Notes under the pieces: model-generated
Seen by the model: only the letters and a program-made list of their open reading frames with translations
What the model was told of the DNA's origin: nothing
The model's database searches: none
NCBI GenBank assembly: GCA_039968605.1
Contig: JBDVPM010000008.1
Location: 496,001 to 560,000, forward strand
Direction: 5' to 3'
Length of the DNA: 64,000 bases
From: Alteripontixanthobacter sp.
GTDB taxonomy: Bacteria > Pseudomonadota > Alphaproteobacteria > Sphingomonadales > Sphingomonadaceae
Position numbers and translations under genes: made by a program
In this document: positions 26,092 through 36,075 of the stretch, piece after piece
How positions within the stretch are numbered: the stretch's first letter is position 1
Layout: each line of letters opens with the position of its first letter

Positions 26092-29000
26092 ATGACCACT
26101 GGCACCAAGGCGATCACTGTCCAGAGCGAAATCTGGCTGTTTGAAATCCCGTTCATACTGACCGGGCTGTTTGAGGATTCCAGCAAAGGCAAGCTTGTGC
26201 GGTTTACCGTTCGGGTTGGCAACAAGACGCTCGGCGAAGTGTTGCGATATGTGCTTGATGAGGTTGGCGGGCCGCGTCTCGCACTCGATCCGCCTTGGAA
26301 TGCGATCGAAAAAATCCGGCTCGACAGTTTCGAGTTCGTCATTGAGCTGCGAGATGGCGTCACCTCCTACGGGCTGGTCTACAACCAGCTGAACATCGAT
26401 CTTGGCTTTGCGCAGTTTGATAAACTTGGAGTGCTCTACTCGGAGGATGCAGGCCGAGCACTTGATGTAAATATCTACGGCTCGTTCTTGGGCGTAGATT
26501 TCAGCAAAAATCCGATTAGCTGGGACGCGTTGAAGGAGCAGCCGCCGCAGTCACCAGCCAAGTCCGACTCGGTGTTCAAACTCGACTATCTCGGTCTCGG
26601 CCAGCGCGTTACCCTGCGTGATGTAACACAGTATGAGACCATCGGCGCGGTGATGGAGGCGTTGCAGGAATCCTATTTTCAACCGGATTCCGAGCAGCTC
26701 AATCCCCTTCAAACACCCGGCCAGAGTGCGCTTGTCTATGACGAAAGCGCGGCATGGTTGGTCGGGGCGAAATTCTCCGTGCTCGATACGTTTGCATTCC
26801 AGGGTCTATGGAATCTTCCTGCGCTTGCAGGAGCACGGATTGCACTGAGCGGGGAGCGTGCCAAGTCGCTGGCGGGTTTCGAATTCGAGATATTGTACCG
26901 AAAGATCGCGGAAGATCTGGGCCAGTATCACATTGAGCTCGTCCTGCCCGATGTCCTACGGCGTTTCCAAGCCGGCGCGGCTTCGGTTGCGCTGCCAATC
27001 ATCGCCATTGAGATCTACACTGATGGCGGTTTTAAGATCGATCTTGGTTTTCCGGAAAACCTAAATTTCGAACGTTCCTTCTCAATCGAACTGATGGTTG
27101 GGCCGATCCCGGTCACAGGGGCAATCGGCGTCTATTTTGGCCGCTTGAGCCCCAAGGCTGTGCCCGGTTTGCCGGCCATCACGGGCGGCGATTTCGGACC
27201 GGTGATAATCGCGGGTGCCGGTTTCCGGATTGGCGTCGGAAAGTCGATCAAGGCTGGTATTCTTGAGGCCGGCTTCTTCCTCGGCATCGAAGGACTAATC
27301 GAGGGCGTTGTCGGCTTCTTCGAGCCATGGGAAAATTCGGAACCCAAGGCGACATACTACCGGGTCTCGGGCACATTGCAGCTCACCGGGCACATCTATG
27401 GCAAAGTCGATTTTGCAATCATCAGTGCCGCGGTCGACATCTATGCATATATCTCTGTCTCTGGAACATTCGAAGCCTACCGAGCGACCGTTCTTGCCTT
27501 TGAAGCAGGCGTCAAAGTCAATCTGACCGTCAAGATCAATCTTGGCCTGTTCAAAGTTCCGATCGAACTCTCTTTCTCAGCGACGATCCGCGAAGAGGCA
27601 GTAATTGGCACGGATGAGCAGACCCCGTGGCTGCTCGAAGGGGATGTTGGTTCCACGCTGAAGGAACGTCTGGGCCCAGTCGGTTACCGACGCCTGCCGA
27701 CAGGTGAAATCGTGGCGAACCCGGTTTTCGCCCGAATGCTGAACCGCGATTTTGACTGGGACAAAGCTGCGGCTGCCCGCGTTCAAGACCTGATGCCGAG
27801 CATGCTGGCAGCTCCGTCAGAACCCGAAGAACTCAAGCTCTATTTCCGGCCCATCACATCTTTGGCACTCAAAGGTGACCGACCTGGTGAAACTCCAGAC
27901 CCTGCACTCGGTGAGGCCAATCTGGTTGCAGCGTTGATGCTGCGCACGTCACGTGAAAGCGAGGAAAGCTTCTCACCAGCGGAGAAATTCTCAGAGTTGG
28001 TGCTGCGTTTCGGGCTTAGCAAATGGCGCGAAAAGGCCTGGCTCGCCGGGGCCGAATTCAACGATGATGTTGTCTCCCTGTCTGAATTGACATGGCTGAA
28101 AGACCATCTCGAAGGTGCCGATCCGCCCATCGTGATTACACCTGGAGACGTTGAAGAGTTCTTCAGGAAGTGGGCCGCACCCGTCATTGAACTGGCACCA
28201 TGGACTGATACCGGCCCGGCTTTGACCCCGTTTCCGATGATCCCGCTGATGACTGTCTCAGCTGGCGTGGAGGAAACGGAAAGCTACCGTTTCGATTTCG
28301 AGAATGGCCCGCTGTGTTCCGAAGCGTATCAGGCGGATATTCGCGAGTATTTTCAAAATCTTGATCCGATGCGTGATTCCCAAGGGACGCCAGTGGACGC
28401 GGTTGTCAGTGACGAAGGCGATCCGCTTTCGATGGCACAATTGATCTTCATCGATTGCTTCAAACTGACCTTGAGAAAGGTTGTGGCGGATGCTGTGGAA
28501 CAGCTTACGCTCGCAAATCTCGTAGCTGGCGGTCGTTCAATCCAGAAGATCGCCGAGGATTGTGGGATCAATCATCCAGCCGGGATCGCACGGATTATCG
28601 AGGCCAATCTCGAAAACGCGCAACTGTTTACCGAAGGTGCAGCTATCGCGATCGCGAGAGATGGAGTGCCGCTCGCCTCGGCGCCTAATTTGGTACGCCT
28701 TGGCAAAGCCGCAAACATTGTGCCACTCGCCGCCGCAAGATCGATTTTTCGCCAGCCTCTGATCAGTGAGACTGCCAAGCTAAAGATGCATGGCGTACGC
28801 CACCTGATCCTTGTGAACGACACGAAGCAGTCGATCCTCGACCAGTACTTTCTCAGCAATTGGCAAGAGATCGAAGATGCCAATCCGGTGATGGACTGGA
28901 GTGTTCCCAAAGCCACCTCTGATCCGAACTATCCGACGCTGTCTTTGCCCGCCGGGTCTTGGATCGACATCCCAGAATTTATGTTGCCGCCGGCGGCAGA

Positions 29001-32000
29001 CCGCTCGATTGCCGACCTTTCTGACACCTATGCTCAGTCGCCCGCTGATATCATTTGGAAACCGGCAAGTATCGTATTCGACACCGGACGGCTCGCGCAG
29101 ATCGGGCTTACGACGTTGGTCGGCGAAGGCGAGACAATCGCCGTGATTGCGGCCAAGTTCGGCCAAACCTCCGAAGCGCTAATTGATGCGAGCCTGCTGT
29201 ACGATCCGGCTGTGCTGTCTCCCGGCCGTGCTCTATCGGTTTCGGCGGGCAAGTATCTGATTGCACGTGATGATACTTTGCCATCGATAGCCGCTGCTCA
29301 TCAGACCACGCCTGAAGCGATCAAGAAGGCCAATGAAGCGGAGCCGTGGCGTCTTATGCCGCGCCCAGATAGCATCGAGAAACTGCCGATGGGTGTCGAG
29401 ATCGCATTGCCAGCGGTTGGCCATTTCGTACCGCGCCTTGGCGATACATTCGTTGCAATCGCGCAATTGTTCGGCATCGATGCCGCCGCATTGGCGCTGG
29501 CGAATGCCGAAACCCTGGTGCTGACGACTGGAGCTGCGGTCTATCTTCCTCAGTTCAGCACCACCACTGCGGCGGCGACCAGTCCGGCGAATGTTGCCAA
29601 GAGTTTTGCGGTAACGCCTAGCGGGATTTTGCGCGCGAACCAGGGTACCCTTAGCGGCTGGGGCGAGCCTGCGCCCTTGGCTAGTGTTGTTGTCCCTCAT
29701 TGCGAAGAAATGGCCGAGAGCGAGTTGATCGACCGACTGGCCAATGGCGATAAGGGTTCGCAGCTCAACGGCGCCGCTCAGGCGCAATCACGGTTCTTGT
29801 TGGCGGGCCTGCGCCTGCCCGATCCGAGTGATCCTGCGCGAGCCTCGGACCCAGAAACGGACAAGCCGCTTTGGCCGCTTTATACACTGTCAGGCCAGCA
29901 ATGGCCCGCGCCAGCGACGCCAAGTGAAACCTATTGGGTGAAGCTGAACTGGAATGCGAGCGAGCCTGCGCAAATAATGGCGAAGGCTGTGCACGATGAG
30001 GCGGTTGATCCCGAGTCGGCTTACCTGACCACCGATGATATTGCGCTCATTAACCAGTTCCGCGCACTCGGCGCTGACCCGGCGAAGCTTGAGCCCAATC
30101 TGCTGGCTCAGCACCCATATCCTGCATATCAGCAGGTTACCGTCGCAAAGACCTTTGGTGCTGCGATCCAATGGACGATCCCGGATGCGGTCGGCTTTGG
30201 TGCCCCTCCGCCTAATGAAACCGTGATCCAGCCGTTGCTGCTTGATGTTCCGATCAATATCCGCAGCGCACTCCCAAGCGAACTCAAAGAGCGCGCGCCG
30301 CTCGAATTGAGCGAAGTCAGCCCGGATCCCATCAGCGGGAAGCCGTTGCGGCGAATTTTAACAAATACTGGTTGGGCGACCGCTATCGAACTGCGAATCC
30401 GGCAGTCCTTTGGCAGTGAAGACAATGGCGCGCCGCTGAAGGCGACATATGAGGCGATCTCAATCGCGGCGCAGGGACAGGCGGATCTGGAAGGGTTGCG
30501 AAGCTATATCCATGATCATCATGGCGACAACCCGATCGATATCTACCTGCTCTATTCGACCGATCCACTTTCCGCCTCGCCCGATGGTTTGAATTCCGAT
30601 GCGATGTCAGCAGAGGCGCGGGCCAAGATCGCCTTGCTTAAGGCAAACCTATCGACATTCTCTAACCCGGCGGGCTCATTCAGTCAGGTCGCTCTGTTTG
30701 AGGGTGGCGCGGAAGTGGCATCGGCTACGCTGACCGAAGGCGAGCGATTCCTCGATCTGCTTTGGCAGATTAGCGTCACAAATGGCGGTGGCTTCTTCCT
30801 CAACTACCCCGATGGCCCTGATGGTCCAGGACTGCCCGAGAACCTGTTCGAAGCGGGCGATACAGCGACGATTACTCTGCTTGTTGCGTTGCGAGTTGGT
30901 GATCCGTTGAACAATCCGTACCTGCCGACGATCCCCCCGGCGAAGTTTCACAACACGCTGATCACTGCCGAGAACCTGACCAGTGCTAAAGCGACCGTCG
31001 AGGTTCAAGCGACAACGAAGCCGGTCGGCTATGTCGAAGGTTCTGACCCTCAGCTCACCCAATCGCTTGAACAGATTGCCGGTTCGATGTTGACGCTCGA
31101 TGAAATCGTCCAGCTCAATCAATCAAACCACACGATTTTGCATCAGGGTGCGGTTATTACACCGCTTGAAGGCGATCCCTATACGATCAAGCCAGGCGAT
31201 GACCTGCTTGGTGTGTCGCAAGCGATGGCTCTCGACATCACGCAACTGACTGCACTTGTCGGAACTCAAACTGATTTGCTGGAGTATGGCGCGATGCTTG
31301 CCATGCGGCCGGGCTGGGTCACGGGCAAGAGCCGGGTGGAGCCCGAACAGGGCGGGTTCGAGATCATACGTTCACAGCCGCAACCAACCCCCGCTACGGC
31401 AGATATTACGCCTGAAGAAGCGGTCTATCGTCTCCAGGCAATGTTCCAGATGATGGGGTATGCGCTGGACGGCGATGATGTGTTCTCGCTCAGCAATCAT
31501 GGTCTTGCGATCATGCCGGATGAGCCGGATAATACCGATCCCCTGGCGCGGTTCGGGATGGATGGAGATGCGCTTCAACCGTGGGTCTATCGCAGGCTGC
31601 TGCCGATCGCTCCATTCGCTAAAGAAGGCCCCTTCGATCATATAGACAGCCTCGATCCCTATGGCGGGCTCGGGAAAGCTGCACGCGTGTCCTTCGGGTT
31701 CCAGGACATATTCGGCAATCGTCTTCCGGTGGCAGGCGATGGCAAAGCGATTTCTTGGAAACAGCTTTATCGCGATCCGTTGATCCCGCTGCATGCTTGG
31801 CCGTCGGTCAGCCTCGCTTATGACGTGGCTGATTCCCGCCAGCAGAGCTCGCCGCAAATTCGCATCAGGGTGAAATTCGCGCCCGCTGGTTACGTCGCAG
31901 AAATTGGCGGGAGCGCCGGTCGCCTTCGCAATAAAGCCAAGGCTGACCAAAAACGGTTTGCGCTCGCCTATTATCAAGTTGCAAGCCAACGAGTGAATGC

Positions 32001-35000
32001 GGAAGTTTTCACCACATTGACGAAGGGCGTTTACACGCCACTAGACACCAAGAGGATGGCAGTTTTTGCCAAGGACGCTTTCGATTATCTTGAGGCAATT
32101 CAGAAACTTGAGCCGCAGTTCGAAGAGGCGACCGAAGACAGTACGCTCAAGATGCTCGCGGTCGGCGCTCAGGTCACTGTCGACCAGATAACTGTTCACA
32201 TCGCTAACCAGCCGTGCTTGCTGCGGGCGGGTGCGAGTGTGATGTTGCCTGAGCGGTTTACAGTCATGCCCAACACCTCTCTGGCCGGTATTTCCGAGCG
32301 GATGAATGGGCATCCAGATCCGGCAACGATCGGTATTCTCAACGAAACCGCCGCGCTGACACCGGGTTTGCTGCTCGAGCTCAACAAGAGTGATTATGTC
32401 ACCAAAACAGGAGATACACTCAAGAAGATTGCGCCGGACAACCGAACCGTCGCGCAGATTGCCAAGGAAAACGAGGCCGTAAAAGGGCTGTTCCCAGAAA
32501 GCACTGAACTCTTTCTAGGTCTGCTTGAAACCACAATTGAAGAATGCGATACATTGGCGAAAATCGCAGCTCGTAATGCGGTGCGTCTTGAAGATATCGC
32601 AAGCATCAATGCGGGTCATCCGTTCTTTGCAGAAGGCGCCCAAATCGAACTTCCGCTGCAATTGGCAATCCCTGCGGGAATTGCGATGTCTGCGGCGATT
32701 GCCAGTGGCCAACCACTTTCGGTATTTGTGAAGGCGCACGAGGGATCGGTCCGCGATATCCTGACCGCAAACTCGGCTACGACTGGCTTGCTCAAAAAGG
32801 GCGCGAAAATCGCCTACAGCACCAGCACGATGAATGACGAAGTCTTCGAAACGGTCACCCAAAACGATACTTGGGCAACGATTGCCCTCAAGATGGGTGC
32901 TAGGATCGGAGATCCGTCGCTTAAGCCTGCGGATGTCGGAGCCTATCCGGCCAATGCCGACAACACCGCTCTCTATGTCGACGATGCCTTGATGCTGCTC
33001 CCTCCGATCCGCTTCGGCAAAGATGTCGATGTGCCACACTCGGCCAGCACCGCTGTCATCACAGATCGCCTCGGTGTCGAGATCCGGGTCAATCGCAATG
33101 ATGAAACACTGATCGACCCGGCGTTCCGCAATTTGGCGGAGGTCCAAAGCGTCACGAGTACTGTGCCTGCGCGCCTGTCTTCGGAGTTTACGCGGGCGCA
33201 GCGGGGCACCCTGTTGGCATTCGCGCGGCAATTCCAGGATACCTTCGACAACCTGAAATTGTGTGTTGGACCCGACACCTTCACGTCCGTGTCTTCGCGC
33301 GCCTTGTTATCTAAAAGTGATGACCCGGAATCTAAGCTGATTGCGGTAAATTGGAGCGCCAAAGGGTTTGGTGCGGAAGTTTCTGGCCCGCCGCGTTTCT
33401 TTGCTCCGCGTCCATTAATGCGCCAGCCTTGGAATAAGAATGGTGTGTCGATCCTGCCATATATTAGCGGTGCTCCGCTTGATCCTGCTGCGGCGGTGGA
33501 AACCAATTTCAACAATGCCGATCTTGAGCGTTGGGCAATGGCCTTGCTCACCAAAATCGACCGCATCCTCTACCCTGATCTGGCAGCGCCGCTGCGCGCT
33601 CTCTCGCCGACGCAATACGAAGCGATAACCGCTGCAAAGGCAGCAATTGCCAAAGCAGTTTCGGGCAGTATCGATCAAATTCTAGATCCGCAAACCACTG
33701 ATAACCCGCCAGATCATGCCAGTGCGGCCGAGCAGTTAGAGCAGCAATTGCTGGTAGAACTGGCAAAGACGTATCGCGGCGGAGTGGTGGCTCAATTTGT
33801 TGTCTCGGCCACGACACCTGCTGGCGAGAACTGGACACCCGAGACCGCGCCACGATTGTTGTGTTCCGCCAGTCCTGTTCTCTACAAGATCCCTGATGAC
33901 GAGCCGACCTTTGATGAGTTGGCTAAGCATTTTGGCACTAAGCCAGCGCTCATTGGCGTGCTCTTGCAGAACGTCGAAAACTTGCTTGAACCCGGTTTCA
34001 AAATTCCAGTCGGGACGCAGCCGGTCGTGGCGGTCGGAGAAACGATTGCACACGTTGCTGGGAAAGCAGAGATCACAATCGAAAAATTGATTGCGGCGGT
34101 GCAAGACACACGGGGTTTCCTACGGCCAGGCGCAGAAATACCGCTCGCTCGCAATGTGACCAAGACGGCAGTTGATGAGACACTGGGATCAGCGCTGGAG
34201 CGGCTTGCCCCCAATCTGACCTCAGGCAATCTGCTGGATTTCTCGATCAGTATCTTTGTCCAGATGAATGGCACGACGAAGGGCGTGTTCGAGCCTGACA
34301 TCTCGCTCGAGTGGAAAGACAAGGAAACCTATACCACCACGGGTGATGAGTGTTTCGACGATCTGGTCGCTTGGTTCAAGGAGACGGATGCTGCGGTGTT
34401 CAGGCATTTCCTCGTTGAGGCGCCGCTGCTGAAACCGGGAACCGAATTTGCGTTCCTGGCACGCCTGCCCCCAGTTACTGCATCTGCTTCGAAAATTACG
34501 CTGTGCTCTGATCCCGCGTATGTGAACAAGCTCAACACGGTGCTGGTCAACTCAATGCCAGACCAAGCCAGCAGCTTGCCCTTGCAACTCGCTTTCCAAG
34601 TGCAGGCGATGGAGTACAACATACACGATGTGGCTGATGGTGGCGACTATCAGGCGTCGGAATGGTTGACCTTTGTCGACCATAAATTCGGACAGATTCC
34701 TGATGCGTTTGACCTGCCGGTACCGAACCGCCAATTCCCGATCCCACCACAAGTCCTCGATCACGGCGTTGCGCCAAGGGTGGCCGATAGCAAGGTCGAC
34801 CCGGCGAAGATCGAGGATGCACTGTTCTATGATTACCGCTTGCGCTTCGCGTTTGACGCGTCGGCGCAGGATGAAATTTCCTATACTCGGTATGAGCCCG
34901 GTGCTTTCGACACCCAGGCGCAAGACGAAGACGAGCCTGTAGGCGTGGAGGCTTTGGCTGAAACGCTCGCGCAATTCACGGCGATCGAAGAGGCGTTGTT

Positions 35001-36045
35001 CGAGGATATCCTGATCATGCGCACATGGAATGGGCGGCCAGGCGGCGACGCGGAGGCGAAGATTGCCCTGAATGCCGTTGAGATTTTTGCTGCTATTGCC
35101 ACCAAAGCAGGCGCGCAATGGCAAAACCTTGGTGAGGACGCAGCGCCAACTGTATCTGGCGAAAGCTTCCGCATCCGGCGGCACAATCATCCCAGTGGCC
35201 ATTCTCTGCTGACTGTCACGCCGCACCGCGATGCAGAGGCGTATGGCATGTCAACTGGCGGGAGAATCCCCGAGGCAAGCATTATCGGGCGCGAAACCTC
35301 GGCAATGAAGACCGATAGCTTCACTGCGACGATGATGTCGGCGAAGCACGCTTCTCTCGTTGATATCGACGCCGACTCTATCGAAGAGGCTGGGGCAGTG
35401 CCGGTACCGCGCACCCGCTTGGGTGAGTTTTACCAGGTCGATGATAAGCATCTGAACCTGCTGAATTATCAGCAATGTTGGGGTGGGATTTCAATCTTGC
35501 GCAACAGGCGGCTGGTCGAAGGTATTCCTACCGCTGATCCATTCCTGCTGCACGTCCCCGATGTACGGACCACCAGCTACCTAACACCGACCTTTATCTA
35601 TGCTCAGCGGATCAATCTGGGGACCGAGATCGGGCCTCTGGCCGACAGGCTGAAAACGATATTTGAGCGGATATTCTTCCCGACCGAGAGCGGTGTAGTT
35701 CCGCCTCGTCAGCGGGTCTCGGCAACGATGGCATTTACCCGCCCATCGGCGACCGCTGCTGGCTGTGAGGAGGTCGATCCGGCAGACTGGAAATCTATGT
35801 TCGTGCCGGTGTCGACCACGCCATTGATTGAGCTTGACCAGGCTGGAACGGACGGGCTGCCCACACCGAAGGTGGCGGCCGATACCATTGCCGCGCATCT
35901 GACCGAATTCCTGTCTGGTTATGACCTTTCCCCGAATGAAAACTGGTCATTCACGCTGAAGCTTTTCAGCCATCTCAACGATAAGGACACGCCGCCGCAA
36001 TTGCTCGAAATAATCGATATCAGGGTGCGCATGTCAGACCAATAA
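26092..36045 (+). CDS. giant (about 3317-residue) protein with many degenerate LysM-like repeats
   Basis: One uninterrupted frame. ATG 26092 is the first ATG; TTG 26065 also opens the frame; neither has a good Shine-Dalgarno, unlike every other gene in the block. Residues 1-500 are beta-rich, with a Gly-rich hydrophobic stretch near 330-490 (PVIIAGAGFRIGVGKSIKAG, VDIYAYISVSGTFEAYRATV) reminiscent of large uncharacterised strand-rich families. Degenerate LysM-like units lie at about 1005-1200, 1645-1745, 2025-2310 and 2600-2795 (for example YTIKPGDDLLGVSQAMALDI, YVTKTGDTLKKIA). No signal peptide or membrane segment is seen, so the export route, if any, is unclear. Function is unknown; it may be a scaffold or matrix protein. 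Confidence 0.85.
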   Translation: MTTGTKAITVQSEIWLFEIPFILTGLFEDSSKGKLVRFTVRVGNKTLGEVLRYVLDEVGGPRLALDPPWNAIEKIRLDSFEFVIELRDGVTSYGLVYNQLNIDLGFAQFDKLGVLYSEDAGRALDVNIYGSFLGVDFSKNPISWDALKEQPPQSPAKSDSVFKLDYLGLGQRVTLRDVTQYETIGAVMEALQESYFQPDSEQLNPLQTPGQSALVYDESAAWLVGAKFSVLDTFAFQGLWNLPALAGARIALSGERAKSLAGFEFEILYRKIAEDLGQYHIELVLPDVLRRFQAGAASVALPIIAIEIYTDGGFKIDLGFPENLNFERSFSIELMVGPIPVTGAIGVYFGRLSPKAVPGLPAITGGDFGPVIIAGAGFRIGVGKSIKAGILEAGFFLGIEGLIEGVVGFFEPWENSEPKATYYRVSGTLQLTGHIYGKVDFAIISAAVDIYAYISVSGTFEAYRATVLAFEAGVKVNLTVKINLGLFKVPIELSFSATIREEAVIGTDEQTPWLLEGDVGSTLKERLGPVGYRRLPTGEIVANPVFARMLNRDFDWDKAAAARVQDLMPSMLAAPSEPEELKLYFRPITSLALKGDRPGETPDPALGEANLVAALMLRTSRESEESFSPAEKFSELVLRFGLSKWREKAWLAGAEFNDDVVSLSELTWLKDHLEGADPPIVITPGDVEEFFRKWAAPVIELAPWTDTGPALTPFPMIPLMTVSAGVEETESYRFDFENGPLCSEAYQADIREYFQNLDPMRDSQGTPVDAVVSDEGDPLSMAQLIFIDCFKLTLRKVVADAVEQLTLANLVAGGRSIQKIAEDCGINHPAGIARIIEANLENAQLFTEGAAIAIARDGVPLASAPNLVRLGKAANIVPLAAARSIFRQPLISETAKLKMHGVRHLILVNDTKQSILDQYFLSNWQEIEDANPVMDWSVPKATSDPNYPTLSLPAGSWIDIPEFMLPPAADRSIADLSDTYAQSPADIIWKPASIVFDTGRLAQIGLTTLVGEGETIAVIAAKFGQTSEALIDASLLYDPAVLSPGRALSVSAGKYLIARDDTLPSIAAAHQTTPEAIKKANEAEPWRLMPRPDSIEKLPMGVEIALPAVGHFVPRLGDTFVAIAQLFGIDAAALALANAETLVLTTGAAVYLPQFSTTTAAATSPANVAKSFAVTPSGILRANQGTLSGWGEPAPLASVVVPHCEEMAESELIDRLANGDKGSQLNGAAQAQSRFLLAGLRLPDPSDPARASDPETDKPLWPLYTLSGQQWPAPATPSETYWVKLNWNASEPAQIMAKAVHDEAVDPESAYLTTDDIALINQFRALGADPAKLEPNLLAQHPYPAYQQVTVAKTFGAAIQWTIPDAVGFGAPPPNETVIQPLLLDVPINIRSALPSELKERAPLELSEVSPDPISGKPLRRILTNTGWATAIELRIRQSFGSEDNGAPLKATYEAISIAAQGQADLEGLRSYIHDHHGDNPIDIYLLYSTDPLSASPDGLNSDAMSAEARAKIALLKANLSTFSNPAGSFSQVALFEGGAEVASATLTEGERFLDLLWQISVTNGGGFFLNYPDGPDGPGLPENLFEAGDTATITLLVALRVGDPLNNPYLPTIPPAKFHNTLITAENLTSAKATVEVQATTKPVGYVEGSDPQLTQSLEQIAGSMLTLDEIVQLNQSNHTILHQGAVITPLEGDPYTIKPGDDLLGVSQAMALDITQLTALVGTQTDLLEYGAMLAMRPGWVTGKSRVEPEQGGFEIIRSQPQPTPATADITPEEAVYRLQAMFQMMGYALDGDDVFSLSNHGLAIMPDEPDNTDPLARFGMDGDALQPWVYRRLLPIAPFAKEGPFDHIDSLDPYGGLGKAARVSFGFQDIFGNRLPVAGDGKAISWKQLYRDPLIPLHAWPSVSLAYDVADSRQQSSPQIRIRVKFAPAGYVAEIGGSAGRLRNKAKADQKRFALAYYQVASQRVNAEVFTTLTKGVYTPLDTKRMAVFAKDAFDYLEAIQKLEPQFEEATEDSTLKMLAVGAQVTVDQITVHIANQPCLLRAGASVMLPERFTVMPNTSLAGISERMNGHPDPATIGILNETAALTPGLLLELNKSDYVTKTGDTLKKIAPDNRTVAQIAKENEAVKGLFPESTELFLGLLETTIEECDTLAKIAARNAVRLEDIASINAGHPFFAEGAQIELPLQLAIPAGIAMSAAIASGQPLSVFVKAHEGSVRDILTANSATTGLLKKGAKIAYSTSTMNDEVFETVTQNDTWATIALKMGARIGDPSLKPADVGAYPANADNTALYVDDALMLLPPIRFGKDVDVPHSASTAVITDRLGVEIRVNRNDETLIDPAFRNLAEVQSVTSTVPARLSSEFTRAQRGTLLAFARQFQDTFDNLKLCVGPDTFTSVSSRALLSKSDDPESKLIAVNWSAKGFGAEVSGPPRFFAPRPLMRQPWNKNGVSILPYISGAPLDPAAAVETNFNNADLERWAMALLTKIDRILYPDLAAPLRALSPTQYEAITAAKAAIAKAVSGSIDQILDPQTTDNPPDHASAAEQLEQQLLVELAKTYRGGVVAQFVVSATTPAGENWTPETAPRLLCSASPVLYKIPDDEPTFDELAKHFGTKPALIGVLLQNVENLLEPGFKIPVGTQPVVAVGETIAHVAGKAEITIEKLIAAVQDTRGFLRPGAEIPLARNVTKTAVDETLGSALERLAPNLTSGNLLDFSISIFVQMNGTTKGVFEPDISLEWKDKETYTTTGDECFDDLVAWFKETDAAVFRHFLVEAPLLKPGTEFAFLARLPPVTASASKITLCSDPAYVNKLNTVLVNSMPDQASSLPLQLAFQVQAMEYNIHDVADGGDYQASEWLTFVDHKFGQIPDAFDLPVPNRQFPIPPQVLDHGVAPRVADSKVDPAKIEDALFYDYRLRFAFDASAQDEISYTRYEPGAFDTQAQDEDEPVGVEALAETLAQFTAIEEALFEDILIMRTWNGRPGGDAEAKIALNAVEIFAAIATKAGAQWQNLGEDAAPTVSGESFRIRRHNHPSGHSLLTVTPHRDAEAYGMSTGGRIPEASIIGRETSAMKTDSFTATMMSAKHASLVDIDADSIEEAGAVPVPRTRLGEFYQVDDKHLNLLNYQQCWGGISILRNRRLVEGIPTADPFLLHVPDVRTTSYLTPTFIYAQRINLGTEIGPLADRLKTIFERIFFPTESGVVPPRQRVSATMAFTRPSATAAGCEEVDPADWKSMFVPVSTTPLIELDQAGTDGLPTPKVAADTIAAHLTEFLSGYDLSPNENWSFTLKLFSHLNDKDTPPQLLEIIDIRVRMSDQ

Positions 36046-36075
36046 AACGGACTCAAACTGCAAGGGGAAATCACA

